Part shown: piece after piece, positions 8,607-17,038 of the stretch | Layout: every line of letters starts with the position of its first letter | How positions within the stretch are numbered: the first letter of the stretch is position 1 | DNA from: Streptomyces sp. RKAG293 | Lineage (GTDB): Bacteria > Actinomycetota > Actinomycetes > Streptomycetales > Streptomycetaceae | Direction: 5' to 3' | Length of the DNA stretch: 64,000 bases | Assembly (NCBI RefSeq): GCF_023701745.1 | Contig: NZ_JAJOZB010000001.1 | Location: 930,001-994,000, forward strand | Translations under genes and position numbers: made by a program | The notes under the pieces: generated by a model | Told to the model about the DNA's origin: nothing | What the model saw: the letters and a program-made list of their open reading frames with translations, nothing else | Databases searched by the model: none

Positions 8607-9587
8607 CTACTCCGGCCCCATCACCGGGTGCGGCCTGTAGTCCGCCTCCAGGCGCGCCATGTGTGCCGGTGAGAGGGTGACGTCCAGTGCCCCGACGGCG
8701 TCCTGGAGGTGGGCGAGTTTGGTCGCACCGACGATCGGGGCGCTCACGCCCTCCTTGTTCAGCAGCCAGGCGAGGGCGACCCGGGCCGGTGGCAGACCGA
8801 GCTCCGAGGCGACCGAACGGAGCGTGTCGACGACGTCGAAGTCGGCTTCCGTGTAGAGCCGGTCGGCGAGCGGATCGGCGCCGCCGCGTGTGGTGGTGCG
8901 CTCGCCGCCGCGACCCCGGCCGCCCGCGAGGAGCCCGCGCGCGAGCGGGCTGTACGGCAGGACGCCGACGCCCTGGTCGAGGCAGAGCGGGATCATCTCC
9001 CGTTCCTCCTCGCGGTAGACGAGGTTGTAGTGGTTCTGCATGGACACGAAGCGCGTGCCACCGGCGAGCACGGCGGTGTGCTGCGCCTTGGCGAACTGCC
9101 ATGCGTACATGCTCGATGCGCCGATGTAGCGGACCTTCCCGGCCCGCACGACGGTGTCGAGCGCGTCCATCGTCTCCTCGATGGGCGTCTTGTGGTCCCA
9201 GCGATGGATCTGATAGAGGTCGATGTGGTCGGTACCGAGACGGCGCAGGGAGCCGTCCACCGAGGCGAGGATGTGCTTGCGCGACAGACCCCGGTCACCC
9301 GGTTTCCCGCTCATCGGGTAGTACACCTTGGTGGCGAGGACATAGTCGTCACGGTCGTCGAAGAGCCGTGCGAGCAGCCGCCCGGTGACCACTTCGCTGG
9401 CACCTCTGTCGTACATGTCGGCGGTGTCGAACAGCGTCACTCCCTGCTCCACCGCATGCCGCACGATCGGCTCCGCCTCGTCCTCGGAGAGGTGCCAGGC
9501 GCGCCGGCTCGTGTCGCCGTAACTCATCATGCCGAGCCCCAGCCGGGACACGACGAGTCCTGATGCACCCAGGCGGGTGTATTGCAT
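8607..9587 (-). CDS. aldo/keto reductase
   Basis: A 326-residue NADPH-dependent oxidoreductase of the aldo/keto reductase superfamily. The catalytic tetrad is visible as D54, Y59, K87 and H128 (LFDTADMYD, ATKVYY, LYQIHRWD). The later MQNHYNLVYREEEREMIPLC and GVLPYSPLARGLL segments match the YajO/Tas-like group that acts on small aldehydes and ketones. The start has an AAGGAG site nine bases upstream. The gene stands alone, convergent with nothing nearby and divergent from a GNAT gene 200 bp away. Natural substrate unknown. Confidence 0.93.
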   Translation of the reverse strand: MQYTRLGASGLVVSRLGLGMMSYGDTSRRAWHLSEDEAEPIVRHAVEQGVTLFDTADMYDRGASEVVTGRLLARLFDDRDDYVLATKVYYPMSGKPGDRGLSRKHILASVDGSLRRLGTDHIDLYQIHRWDHKTPIEETMDALDTVVRAGKVRYIGASSMYAWQFAKAQHTAVLAGGTRFVSMQNHYNLVYREEEREMIPLCLDQGVGVLPYSPLARGLLAGGRGRGGERTTTRGGADPLADRLYTEADFDVVDTLRSVASELGLPPARVALAWLLNKEGVSAPIVGATKLAHLQDAVGALDVTLSPAHMARLEADYRPHPVMGPE

Positions 9588-9787
9588 CGCATTTCTCCTT
9601 CAGAACCGCTGGAAGAACGCACCGGTTCGGGTTACCTCGGGTCGTCTCGGGTTACCGGACCGATTCAACGCCGAACAGGCCCGGATTCCCATCCGAATAA
9701 ATCGGTTCCTCCGGCCGGCAGCATCAGGCACCATCAGCGGATGGACAGTTCGGCCGCGCGCGCCGACCGGGACCGGAAGCCAGGACG

Positions 9788-10315
9788 GTGAATCCCACGA
9801 TCAGGACCGCGGCCATCGGCACCGAGCGGCTGGAACTGCTGCCACTCCGCGTGGACCACGCCGAGGAGATGGCCGCCGCGCTGTCCGACCCGGCCCTGCA
9901 CACCTTCATCGGGGGCACCCCGGACACCCCGCGGGACCTGCGCGCCCGCTATGAACGCATGGTCGCGGGCGCACCCGACCCTGCCGTCTCGTGGTGCAAC
10001 TGGGTGATCCGGCTGCGCGAGGAGACCTCCCTGGCGGGCACGGCCCAGGCGACGATCGGCCCTTCCGGGGACGGCCTGACCGCCGAGATCGCCTGGGTCG
10101 TCGGCACCCCGTGGCAAGGGCGCGGCATCGCCACGGAGGCGGCGCTGGGCCTGGTCGCCTGGCTGGCGGGCCAACCCGTCGACGGCCCCTTCACCCTCGT
10201 CGCCCATGTCCATCCGGACCACCGGGCGTCGGCCGCCGTCGCCGCAGCGTGCGGACTGACGCCCACCGGCACATGGCACGACGGTGAGATCAGGTGGCGG
10301 CGAAGCCTGCGGTGA
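9788..10315 (+). CDS. GNAT family N-acetyltransferase
   Basis: A 175-residue acetyltransferase of the RimJ/RimL-like GNAT type. The N-terminal ERLELLPLRVDHAEEMAAAL, the central EIAWVVGTPWQGRGIATEAALGL (acetyl-CoA pyrophosphate loop Q-x-x-G-x-G/A) and HPDHRASAAVAAACGLTPTG mark the fold. It transfers an acetyl group to an amine of a small molecule or protein N-terminus; the acceptor is unknown. It starts with GTG and has only a weak ribosome site. It appears monocistronic. Confidence 0.9.
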   Translation: MNPTIRTAAIGTERLELLPLRVDHAEEMAAALSDPALHTFIGGTPDTPRDLRARYERMVAGAPDPAVSWCNWVIRLREETSLAGTAQATIGPSGDGLTAEIAWVVGTPWQGRGIATEAALGLVAWLAGQPVDGPFTLVAHVHPDHRASAAVAAACGLTPTGTWHDGEIRWRRSLR

Positions 10316-10552
10316 CGCAGTCGGGCCACGGCTGTTCCTGCCCTCCTGCCTCCTGCGGCGGTACCCGCGCCCGTTCCGCTGCGCCCCGCATCGCGCGCGC
10401 CCGCCCGCGCTCCGGGCGTGCTTCCGTCCAACGGTTCGCCGAGCGCTGATGCGGACCGGAGGTGGGCAGGTCTAGATGCTTCCGGGCCTTCTCACGGCAT
10501 CAGCAGGTGCTGTGCGCAGTCCGAATCGTCGAGACCGTCGAAGGACGCCGCC

Positions 10553-10639
10553 ATGACTCGCGCCGTACTCCCTTGCCGCTGCCCCGGCCGCACGACGCCG
10601 CACACCCGCTCGGCAGACGCCTGGGCGGTGTGGCGATGA
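10553..10639 (+). CDS. candidate 28-residue leader peptide overlapping the ABC exporter start
   Basis: An ATG behind a GAAGGA site opens a 28-codon frame whose TGA (10637-10639) overlaps the ATG of the exporter in the form ATGA. The peptide begins MTRAVLPCRCPGR and ends ADAWAVWR. The overlap gives translational coupling, and the exporter itself has a poor ribosome site, so the mini-ORF may set its expression. A small substrate or RiPP precursor is a less likely reading, since there is no modifying enzyme nearby. It is short, so chance cannot be excluded. Confidence 0.4.
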   Translation: MTRAVLPCRCPGRTTPHTRSADAWAVWR

Positions 10640-12636
10640 GGAGGTGGTTCCGCAGGCCGCAGCCCGTCGAGACGGCCGTGTCCGACAGCGAGCAGCTGTT
10701 GTTCGGCGGGGCGCTGCGCTATGACTACGGATGGGCCCGGCACGAGTACACGATGCTGGAGCACTCGGCGCTGTCCATGGCCCGCTCGGCACCGCGGCTG
10801 GTCGGCAGGACCGTACGGCTGGCCTGGCGGGCCGACCGGACCGCCATGCTGACGATGGTCCTGGCCGAGATCTACCAGGGTGCGGCCCACGCCGTCGGAC
10901 TGCTGGTCACCAACGAGGTGCTGCAGTCGCTGTTCGGGAGCGGGGACACGGTCGCGCGGGTGCACGCGGCGGTGCCGGCGCTGATCGTGGGCATGGTCAT
11001 CGCCGTGACCAGCGCGGTGGCGGCGTCCCTGTCGACGGCCAGCACCGGCCGGCTGGAGCCGAAGGTCGAACGGCTGGCCACCCAGGAGTATCTGCGGCAC
11101 GCCGAGCGGGTGGAGCTGGAGGCCGTCGAGGACGGGGCGTTCCGCAAGCTGCTGGACTCCGCGCAGTTCGGCGCCCAGTCCTCCCGCCAGATGATCAGCG
11201 CCATGGTGGCGACGCTGAACGGCACGTTCTCTCTCGTCGCCGCGGCCGGGGTGCTCACCGTGCTGCACCCGGTGCTCCTGTTCCTGCTGATGCTGATCGC
11301 GGCGCCGCGCGGGTGGGGCGCCCTGCATGTGGCCCAGCGCCGCTATGCCTCCACCATGGCCTGGATCGAGCACGAGCGTGCGGCCCGGGTCATCGGAGAA
11401 TCGATCACCGGGCGCAGCGCCGCCCAGGAGACCCGCGTGCACGGCGTCGGGAGCTTCCTGCTGCGGCACTTCGGGCAGATGGCCAGGACCGCGGAGGCGG
11501 AGCAGACCCGGCTGGCCAAGGAGAAGGCCGCCACCGAGCTCCTGGCCGCCTCGCTGTCGGGCGCCGCGTCGTTGCTGGCGTACGTCACGCTGGCGTGGTT
11601 GCTGCTGTCGGGCCGGATGAGCATGGCGGTCGCCGGTACCGCGGTCATGGCGGTACGGACCGGATCGGCGAATCTCGGCGCGCTCGTCGGATCCGTCAAC
11701 CGGCTGCATGAGGAGTCCCTGTACGCGGGCGACCTGGACCGGTACATCCTCGAAGCCACCGCCCGCGCCATTCCCGTCGGCGGCGTTCCGGTGCCCCGGC
11801 ACCCGGCCGAGATCCGCTTCGAGCACGTCACCTACCGGTATCCGGATCGTGAGCGGCCCGCCCTCGACGACATCTCGCTCACCATCTCCGCCGGGAGTGT
11901 GGTGGCGCTGGTGGGAACGAACGGATCCGGCAAGAGCACCCTGGTGAAGCTGCTCGCCGGCCTCCACAAGGCGCAGGCCGGCCGGATCGTGTGGGACAAG
12001 GTCGATCTGGCGGAGGCCGACCGCGATCAGGTCTTCTCCCACATCGCGCTGCTCGACCAGTCCTTCGCGAGGTGGCCGTTCACCGCGGAGACCAATCTGG
12101 CGATCGGCAAGCCCGCACGGACCCCGGAGCCGGAGCAGCTGGCCGCGGCGGCCGCGTTCTCCGGCGCGGACGCGGTCATCAACGCCCTCCCCCACGGCAT
12201 GAAGACCCTCCTGGCCCTGCAGTTCCGCGGCGGATCGGAACTGTCCGGCGGCCAGTGGCAGACCATCGGGCTCAGCCGTACCTGGTATCGCGACGCATCG
12301 CTGATCATCGTCGACGAGCCGACTTCGGCGCTGGATCCCGAGGCGGAGATCGCCTGCTTCGAGAAGATCCGCCGGCTCCGCTCACCGACCACCACGGTCG
12401 TCCTGGTGACCCACCGCATGGCGGCCGTCCAGCACGCCGACCTGATCTACGTCCTCCACGAAGGCCTCCTGGTGGAACAGGGCACCCACCAGGAACTCCT
12501 GGCCGACGAGGCCGGCCGCTACCACCGCATGTTCCAGTCCCAGGCGGACCAGTACATCCCCGGCGGCAACGGAAGGGTCCCAGGCCAGCAGAACCAACCG
12601 GCCACGGCCGACCGGCCCGGCCCGGGCGACCGCTGA
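10636..12636 (+). CDS. ABC transporter, fused permease and ATP-binding protein
   Basis: A 666-residue half-exporter. The first 360 or so residues contain the transmembrane domain (segments near LVTNEVLQSLF, VPALIVGMVIAVTSAVAASL, FSLVAAAGVLTVLHPVLLFLL, LLAYVTLAWLLLSG). The nucleotide-binding domain has Walker A GTNGSGKST near residue 427, Q-loop ALLDQSF, signature LSGGQWQ, Walker B LIIVDEPTSALD and switch His in THRMAA. The type is that of bacterial lipid, drug and peptide exporters and probably works as a homodimer; it lacks an N-terminal C39 peptidase domain. The start at 10636 overlaps a 28-codon leader ORF; the longer frame from 10462 has no convincing N-terminus. The C-terminal 30 residues are Pro/Gln/Gly-rich and probably disordered. 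Confidence 0.9.
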   Translation: MRRWFRRPQPVETAVSDSEQLLFGGALRYDYGWARHEYTMLEHSALSMARSAPRLVGRTVRLAWRADRTAMLTMVLAEIYQGAAHAVGLLVTNEVLQSLFGSGDTVARVHAAVPALIVGMVIAVTSAVAASLSTASTGRLEPKVERLATQEYLRHAERVELEAVEDGAFRKLLDSAQFGAQSSRQMISAMVATLNGTFSLVAAAGVLTVLHPVLLFLLMLIAAPRGWGALHVAQRRYASTMAWIEHERAARVIGESITGRSAAQETRVHGVGSFLLRHFGQMARTAEAEQTRLAKEKAATELLAASLSGAASLLAYVTLAWLLLSGRMSMAVAGTAVMAVRTGSANLGALVGSVNRLHEESLYAGDLDRYILEATARAIPVGGVPVPRHPAEIRFEHVTYRYPDRERPALDDISLTISAGSVVALVGTNGSGKSTLVKLLAGLHKAQAGRIVWDKVDLAEADRDQVFSHIALLDQSFARWPFTAETNLAIGKPARTPEPEQLAAAAAFSGADAVINALPHGMKTLLALQFRGGSELSGGQWQTIGLSRTWYRDASLIIVDEPTSALDPEAEIACFEKIRRLRSPTTTVVLVTHRMAAVQHADLIYVLHEGLLVEQGTHQELLADEAGRYHRMFQSQADQYIPGGNGRVPGQQNQPATADRPGPGDR

Positions 12637-12749
12637 ATCCGGGTGGTTCCGCCGGCCGGGGACCGGTGAGCTGGAGGGGCGTGCCGGATCGCCGTGGGAA
12701 GATCCAGGTAGGTCGGCAGTGAGCCGGTCCAGTGAAGGGGCGCTCTCGC

Positions 12750-12911
12750 ATGGCAGCAGGATTCTCGGACTGGAAAGTCAAGAAGCAGTATTCGGAGAAT
12801 GACCGGGTGTCGTACCTGGGAAAGGAATACCGCTGTTTGGCCACTCACACGTCGAATTCGGCATGGAATCCCAAAGCAGCCGTCACGAAGTGGCAGGAAT
12901 ACAAGCCGTAG
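12750..12911 (+). CDS. 53-residue stand-alone carbohydrate-binding module (CBM5/12-like)
   Basis: An ATG behind GAAGGGG opens a complete frame of 53 residues: MAAGFSDWKVKKQYSEND, RVSYLGKEYRCLATHTSN, then SAWNPKAAVTKWQEYKP. The pattern W..K..Y...D.V.Y.GK.Y.C...H.S....NP......W is that of the chitin-binding CBM5/12 fold, with three exposed aromatic positions. There is no signal peptide and no enzyme partner. Base composition is clearly lower in GC than its neighbours (AAG, AAT, GAA and TAT codons are frequent), which may mean recent acquisition. It could be a polysaccharide sensor, an escape from a larger enzyme, or a phage-derived binding module. Confidence 0.75.
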   Translation: MAAGFSDWKVKKQYSENDRVSYLGKEYRCLATHTSNSAWNPKAAVTKWQEYKP

Positions 12912-13014
12912 CCACTGTATGACCGGCCCCGGCGTGAACCGGCGACGGGCTGCGGTCGCGTGCCACCGGCGGCGGTCGTAGCGTCGAAGTATCGCTCACC
13001 GTTGGGAGTACGCC

Positions 13015-13272
13015 ATGTCCGAGCGCGCGGGCTTCGAGCTCACCTTCACCAACCCCCTCCCGGTGGACGGCGCACCCGCCCAGCAGGTCGTCGAGGTTTT
13101 CGCGACGACCGCGATCGGGTCGGGCGGATATCCGATCTATGTCGACGCAAGCAAGATCATCCGTGCCGAGATCAGTGACGCGGGACAGGTCCGCATGATC
13201 GCGAGCGGCGGCGGACAGCGCCCCCAGTCCCCCTCCGCGGTCCATCGCCTGCCACCGGCCGACCACCGATGA
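13015..13272 (+). CDS. small hypothetical protein resembling DUF6296
   Basis: An 85-residue cytoplasmic protein behind a GGGAGTA site. It reads as a small beta-rich domain (FELTFTNPLP, QQVVEVFATTAIGSGGYPIYVD, IIRAEISDAGQVRMIASGG) with a basic, Pro-rich tail. The core, especially GGYPIY and the IIRAEISD.GQVRM block, is what I recall from DUF6296 proteins of Streptomyces. No function is known for that family. It lies 104 bp after the mini carbohydrate-binding protein and may share its transcript. Confidence 0.6.
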   Translation: MSERAGFELTFTNPLPVDGAPAQQVVEVFATTAIGSGGYPIYVDASKIIRAEISDAGQVRMIASGGGQRPQSPSAVHRLPPADHR

Positions 13273-13414
13273 CCGATGACGGACGACCACGGGATTGCGG
13301 TACGGGGGCGTGGGTGCGGGAGCGGGGTCGGGCCGCGGGGTCGGGCCGCCCGCGGTGGCGGACGGCCCGGTTCGCCGGAGCGCGGTTGGGATCCGGCTCA
13401 GGTGGCTGAAGGGG

Positions 13415-14188
13415 TCAGCCGACGCAGCCGGTGACCGGTTGTGGGCTGCCGATGCAGTTGGTCGGGGTGTTGGCCGTCACCGAGGTGGTGGTCATGGTGG
13501 AGGTTCCGGAGGAGTGGATCCCGCCGGGCTGGGTGGCTGCCGTGTTGAGGGTGACCACTGAGCTGGTCATGGTGAGCGTCGCTCCGGCGCTCGCGATGCC
13601 GGCCGCCTGGTTCGCGGTGTTGCTCCTGACCGTGCTGCTGGTGAACGTGGCCGCCGCGGCCGCGCCACTGCTGTAGATCGCACCGCCGAGACCGCCCGCC
13701 GTGTTGCTGTTGATCGCACTCCCGGTCAGCGTCACCGCGCCGAAGTTGAGAACACCGCCACCGTGGTTGTGGCCCGCGGTCGTCGCGTTGCCGCCGCTGA
13801 GGGTGACCGCGTTGAGGGCCAGGCCACCGGACGCGGCGACCTGGACGATCCGGAACGCGGCGGCCGTCGCCGACCTGGTGATCGTGTTGGCGTTCCCCGA
13901 GAAGGCGATCGGCGTGGTGATGATCGGCAGGCCGTCGGGGCCGTTGACGCCGTCATTGCCGTGGGCGGAGGTGAGCGTGTAGGTGCAGCCCTTCGTCAGG
14001 GTGATGGTCCCGCCACCGGCCGTGTTGGCCGCGTTCACCGCGGCGATGAGCGCGGTTTCCGAACACGGAACGGTGACGGCGGCCCCCGCCTGTGCTGCGG
14101 TGGGGAGGAGGCACGCGGCGCCGGTGGCCAGCAGAACGGATCCGGCCAGGGCGAGGGAGGTGCGGTGCATTCGCATGAGCGCTTTCAT
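13415..14188 (-). CDS. secreted right-handed beta-helix repeat protein
   Basis: A 257-residue exported protein. The N-terminus MKALMRMHRTSLALAGSVLL is a signal peptide, cut near AQA-GA. The mature part has the look of a parallel beta-helix: short strands rich in Thr, Ser, Asn, Ala and Gly with repeating units such as TLTKGCTYTLTS, ITRSATAAAFRIVQV, LNAVTLSGGNATTAG, INSNTAGGLGGAIYSSG and VRSNTANQAAGIASAG. The rung spacing is about 20-25 residues. This fold is used by polysaccharide lyases, pectinases and surface adhesins, but no catalytic residues stand out. The C-terminus carries two cysteines (NCIGSPQPVTGCVG) probably forming a clamp. The ribosome site is weak, and a start at the internal MRMHRT is also possible. 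Confidence 0.8.
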   Translation of the reverse strand: MKALMRMHRTSLALAGSVLLATGAACLLPTAAQAGAAVTVPCSETALIAAVNAANTAGGGTITLTKGCTYTLTSAHGNDGVNGPDGLPIITTPIAFSGNANTITRSATAAAFRIVQVAASGGLALNAVTLSGGNATTAGHNHGGGVLNFGAVTLTGSAINSNTAGGLGGAIYSSGAAAAATFTSSTVRSNTANQAAGIASAGATLTMTSSVVTLNTAATQPGGIHSSGTSTMTTTSVTANTPTNCIGSPQPVTGCVG

Positions 14189-14384
14189 GGGACTGAAGAC
14201 CGATGGTGGTTGGGCCGAAGCCCAAACGTCCCGCAAGCGCGGTCACCGGGGGTCATTCCAGAGCTGATCCGGACAGCGCACCACATAGGTTGGCGCCGCG
14301 TCACCCACCGTGTTCCGATGGACCAACTATCGTCCGAATCGCCCTGCATTAACCCATCTACCCATCCCGGATGACTCCAGACTG

Positions 14385-14606
14385 TCACAATTCAGCCAGT
14401 TCCTGGCCGACAGTGTCGGCCAGTCGCGCGCCCAAGTCCGCGCGAGCCGACCCGATCCGCCACACCGCGGCACGTCCCCGCTCGGCCGGGCGCAGCAGTT
14501 TCGCCGTCCGATGAGCCGGATTCGGCACGCAATCGGCGAAGCTCTTGCCGGCCGGCAGGTCGGCGATGCGCTGCACGCCCCGTTCCGCCTCACCGCCGGC
14601 TATCAC
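14385..14606 (-). CDS. hypothetical 73-residue protein, unrecognised
   Basis: A GTG start with GGAG seven bases upstream opens a 73-codon frame with third-position GC of roughly three quarters, which suggests coding. The protein is mixed charged and helical (LLRPAERGRAAVWRIGSARAD, LGARLADTVGQELAEL). I do not recognise it and cannot rule out a spurious frame or the end of a decayed gene. It sits in an otherwise empty stretch between the beta-helix gene and the phospholipase gene (14189-14852), where both of those divergent genes must have their promoters; I see no other clear element there. Confidence 0.35.
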   Translation of the reverse strand: MIAGGEAERGVQRIADLPAGKSFADCVPNPAHRTAKLLRPAERGRAAVWRIGSARADLGARLADTVGQELAEL

Positions 14607-14852
14607 GAGGGAACTCCGGTCGGATAATCAGCCGCAATGGCGGCGCCCCGTTTTCGACACCAAATCCAGAACCTTTTCCAGAATTCCTTTCATGGGACCC
14701 GCATGGAATACTCCACGCCAGCCGTGGATCACTGATGGGTCGTCAACCCGACCGGCCCCTGCCGAAATGCGGGCGCGAGCGCCGCCGCTCCTGTGCGGCT
14801 CTGCGACGCCGCCGCTGCCATCGCCACCCTCGCCACTCCGAAAGGCCGATCG

Positions 14853-16793
14853 ATGACTCCGCTCAGCCGCCGCACCTTCCTGTCGGCCGGCGCCGCCGGC
14901 GCGGCCACCATGGTCGGCCTCTCCGCCCAGGACGCCGCCGCGGCTCCCACCGGCACCGTGGCCGACGTGAAGCACGTGGTCATCCTGATGCAGGAGAACC
15001 GCTCCTTCGACCACTACTTCGGCACCCTCAACGGCGTCCGCGGCTTCGGCGACAAGCAGGCCCTGCAGTTCCCCGGCGGCGGCGACGTCTTCCGCCAGCC
15101 CGACCCGGCCCGCACCGACGGCGGCGTCATGCTCCCGTACCGGATGGACACGTCGAAGTACAACGCGCAGAACGCCGCCGGCCTCCCGCACGACTGGTCC
15201 ACCGGCCACCAGGCCGTCAACAGCGGCGCGATGAACGCGTGGATCGCCGCCAAGGGCGAGCGCACCATGGGCTACTTCACCCGCGCGGACATCCCGTACC
15301 AGTACGCGCTGGCCGACGCGTTCACCCTCTGCGACGCGTACTTCTGCTCACTGGCAGGCCCCACGATCCCGAACCGGCTCTATCTGTGGAGCGGTACCTC
15401 GGGACCGGGCCGGGACGGCACCACCGGCCCATGGACCGACAACACGGCGAGCGCGGACAATCCCGTCGCCGACTGGACGACCTACGCGGAACGGCTGGAG
15501 GCCGCCAAGGTCAGCTGGCGGGTCTACCACAATCCGACCGAGGACGATCTGACCGGGGACTACGGCGACAGCGCGCTCGCGTACTTCCGGCAGTTCCACA
15601 CCTTTCCCAAGAACGACCCGCGGTACGTCAACGCGATGACGAAGTTCGATCTCACCGTCTTCGACCAGCACTGCAAGGACGGCTCGCTGCCCACCGTCTC
15701 CTGGCTGGTCGCGCCCTACGTGTACTGCGAACACCCCACCGCCAGCCCGGACTACGGCGCCTGGTGGGTCAACTCCGCCCTGCAGTCGCTGATGTCGAAT
15801 CCGCAGCTGTGGAAGGAGACCGTGTTCCTGGTGATGTACGACGAGAACGACGGCTACTTCGACCACATGATCCCGCCCACCCCCGAGGCCGGCACCCCCG
15901 AAGAGTTCGCCCAGGGCCGGCCGGTCGGGCTGGGCAGCCGGGTGCCGCTGTGGGTGGCCTCCCCCTGGTCGCGTGGCGGATACGTCAATTCGCAGGTCTC
16001 CGACCACACCTCCGTACTGCGCTTCCTGGAGAAGGTGACGGGCGTCCAGGAGCCGAACATCAGCGCCTGGCGCCGGACGGTGTGCGGCGACCTCACCAGT
16101 TGCTTCGACTTCACCGACCCGGACTACACGATCCCCGAACTGCCCGACACCGTCGCGCTGATGGCCAAGGCCGACGCCGGAGCGAAACTCCCCGCCGTCG
16201 CCCTGCCGGCCGCCGGCACCCAGTACGTGCCCGCGCAGGAGACCGCGGCGCGGCCGCATCGCAGACTGCCCTACGCCCCGGGCGCCGACCTCGCGGTCGA
16301 CCGCGCGACCGGTGTACTCACCTGCACCATGACCAACGCCGGGACGGCCGGCTTCCACTACACCGTGTACCCGAACATCACTCACCCCTTCGCCGGCACC
16401 CCGTTCACGGTCGCCCCGGGCGGCTCGAAGGCGTACACGTGGGTCACGTCGGCGGCCGACGCACGCTACGACTTCAGCGTGCACGGCCCCGACGGCTTCG
16501 TCCGCCGCTTCGCCGGGACCGTCGTCCGCGCCGGCCAGAACGCCGCCGCGGTGCCGTCGGTGACGGCGTCCCCCGGTGAATCCCTCGTCCTGAACCTGGT
16601 CAACGACGGCCTGACCGGAGTCACCTTCACCATCACCCCGAACGACCACGCCGGCACCGCGCAGACCGTCACGGTGGCCCCCGGCTCCCGCACCACCCTC
16701 GCCTGGCCGCTGGACGACGGCCGCTACGACGTCACCGTCACGGCGGGCACCGGCACCGGGTTCGTCCAGCGCTACGCCGGAACCGTGCACTGA
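14853..16793 (+). CDS. Tat-exported non-specific / phosphocholine-type phospholipase C
   Basis: A 646-residue secreted enzyme of the acid phosphatase-like phospholipase C family. The N-terminus MTPLSRRTFLSAGAAGAATM is a twin-arginine signal ending near AAAA-PT. The catalytic domain begins with VVILMQENRSFDHYFGTLNG, the family signature with metal-binding Glu-Asn, and continues with YFCSLAGPTIPNRLYLWSG, FLVMYDENDGYFDHM (metal and nucleophile region) and VPLWVASPWSRGGYVNSQVSDHTSVLRFLE. Two C-terminal DUF756 beta domains follow (about 485-560 and 568-645). It hydrolyses phospholipids such as phosphatidylcholine to diacylglycerol and the phosphorylated head group, often in response to phosphate limitation. 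The start is chosen for the twin-Arg motif and an AAAGG site. Confidence 0.94.
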   Translation: MTPLSRRTFLSAGAAGAATMVGLSAQDAAAAPTGTVADVKHVVILMQENRSFDHYFGTLNGVRGFGDKQALQFPGGGDVFRQPDPARTDGGVMLPYRMDTSKYNAQNAAGLPHDWSTGHQAVNSGAMNAWIAAKGERTMGYFTRADIPYQYALADAFTLCDAYFCSLAGPTIPNRLYLWSGTSGPGRDGTTGPWTDNTASADNPVADWTTYAERLEAAKVSWRVYHNPTEDDLTGDYGDSALAYFRQFHTFPKNDPRYVNAMTKFDLTVFDQHCKDGSLPTVSWLVAPYVYCEHPTASPDYGAWWVNSALQSLMSNPQLWKETVFLVMYDENDGYFDHMIPPTPEAGTPEEFAQGRPVGLGSRVPLWVASPWSRGGYVNSQVSDHTSVLRFLEKVTGVQEPNISAWRRTVCGDLTSCFDFTDPDYTIPELPDTVALMAKADAGAKLPAVALPAAGTQYVPAQETAARPHRRLPYAPGADLAVDRATGVLTCTMTNAGTAGFHYTVYPNITHPFAGTPFTVAPGGSKAYTWVTSAADARYDFSVHGPDGFVRRFAGTVVRAGQNAAAVPSVTASPGESLVLNLVNDGLTGVTFTITPNDHAGTAQTVTVAPGSRTTLAWPLDDGRYDVTVTAGTGTGFVQRYAGTVH

Positions 16794-17007
16794 CCCGCCG
16801 CCCGCGCCGGAACTCCGCCCGGACCGACAGGAAGAGCAACCTGAGGGTGACGGGAAATGCCTCCCTCACGGCCTTGGGCGGAGGTGTGGACGGGCGAGTG
16901 CGCGGGGTCTGGGGTGAGGCGCGCCAGGCCCGCCGCGCGGGCCCGCAGATCACCCCTCAGCACCTCCTCCATACCCTGCCCGACCTGGTCTTTCGTCGGT
17001 TTCTGGC

Positions 17008-17030
17008 ATAGGATTGCCCTTCGCGAAGGG
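17008..17030 (+). promoter_or_regulatory. possible -10 box and 14-bp palindrome over the methyltransferase leader
   Basis: A perfect palindrome CCCTTCGCGAAGGG (17017-17030) ends eight bases before the ATG and contains the AAGGG ribosome site. TAGGAT at 17008-17013 could be the -10 box, which would place the palindrome at the very start of the mRNA. It could be an operator or an RNA hairpin that hides the ribosome site. Confidence 0.45.
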
Positions 17031-17038
17031 GGGTCCGG

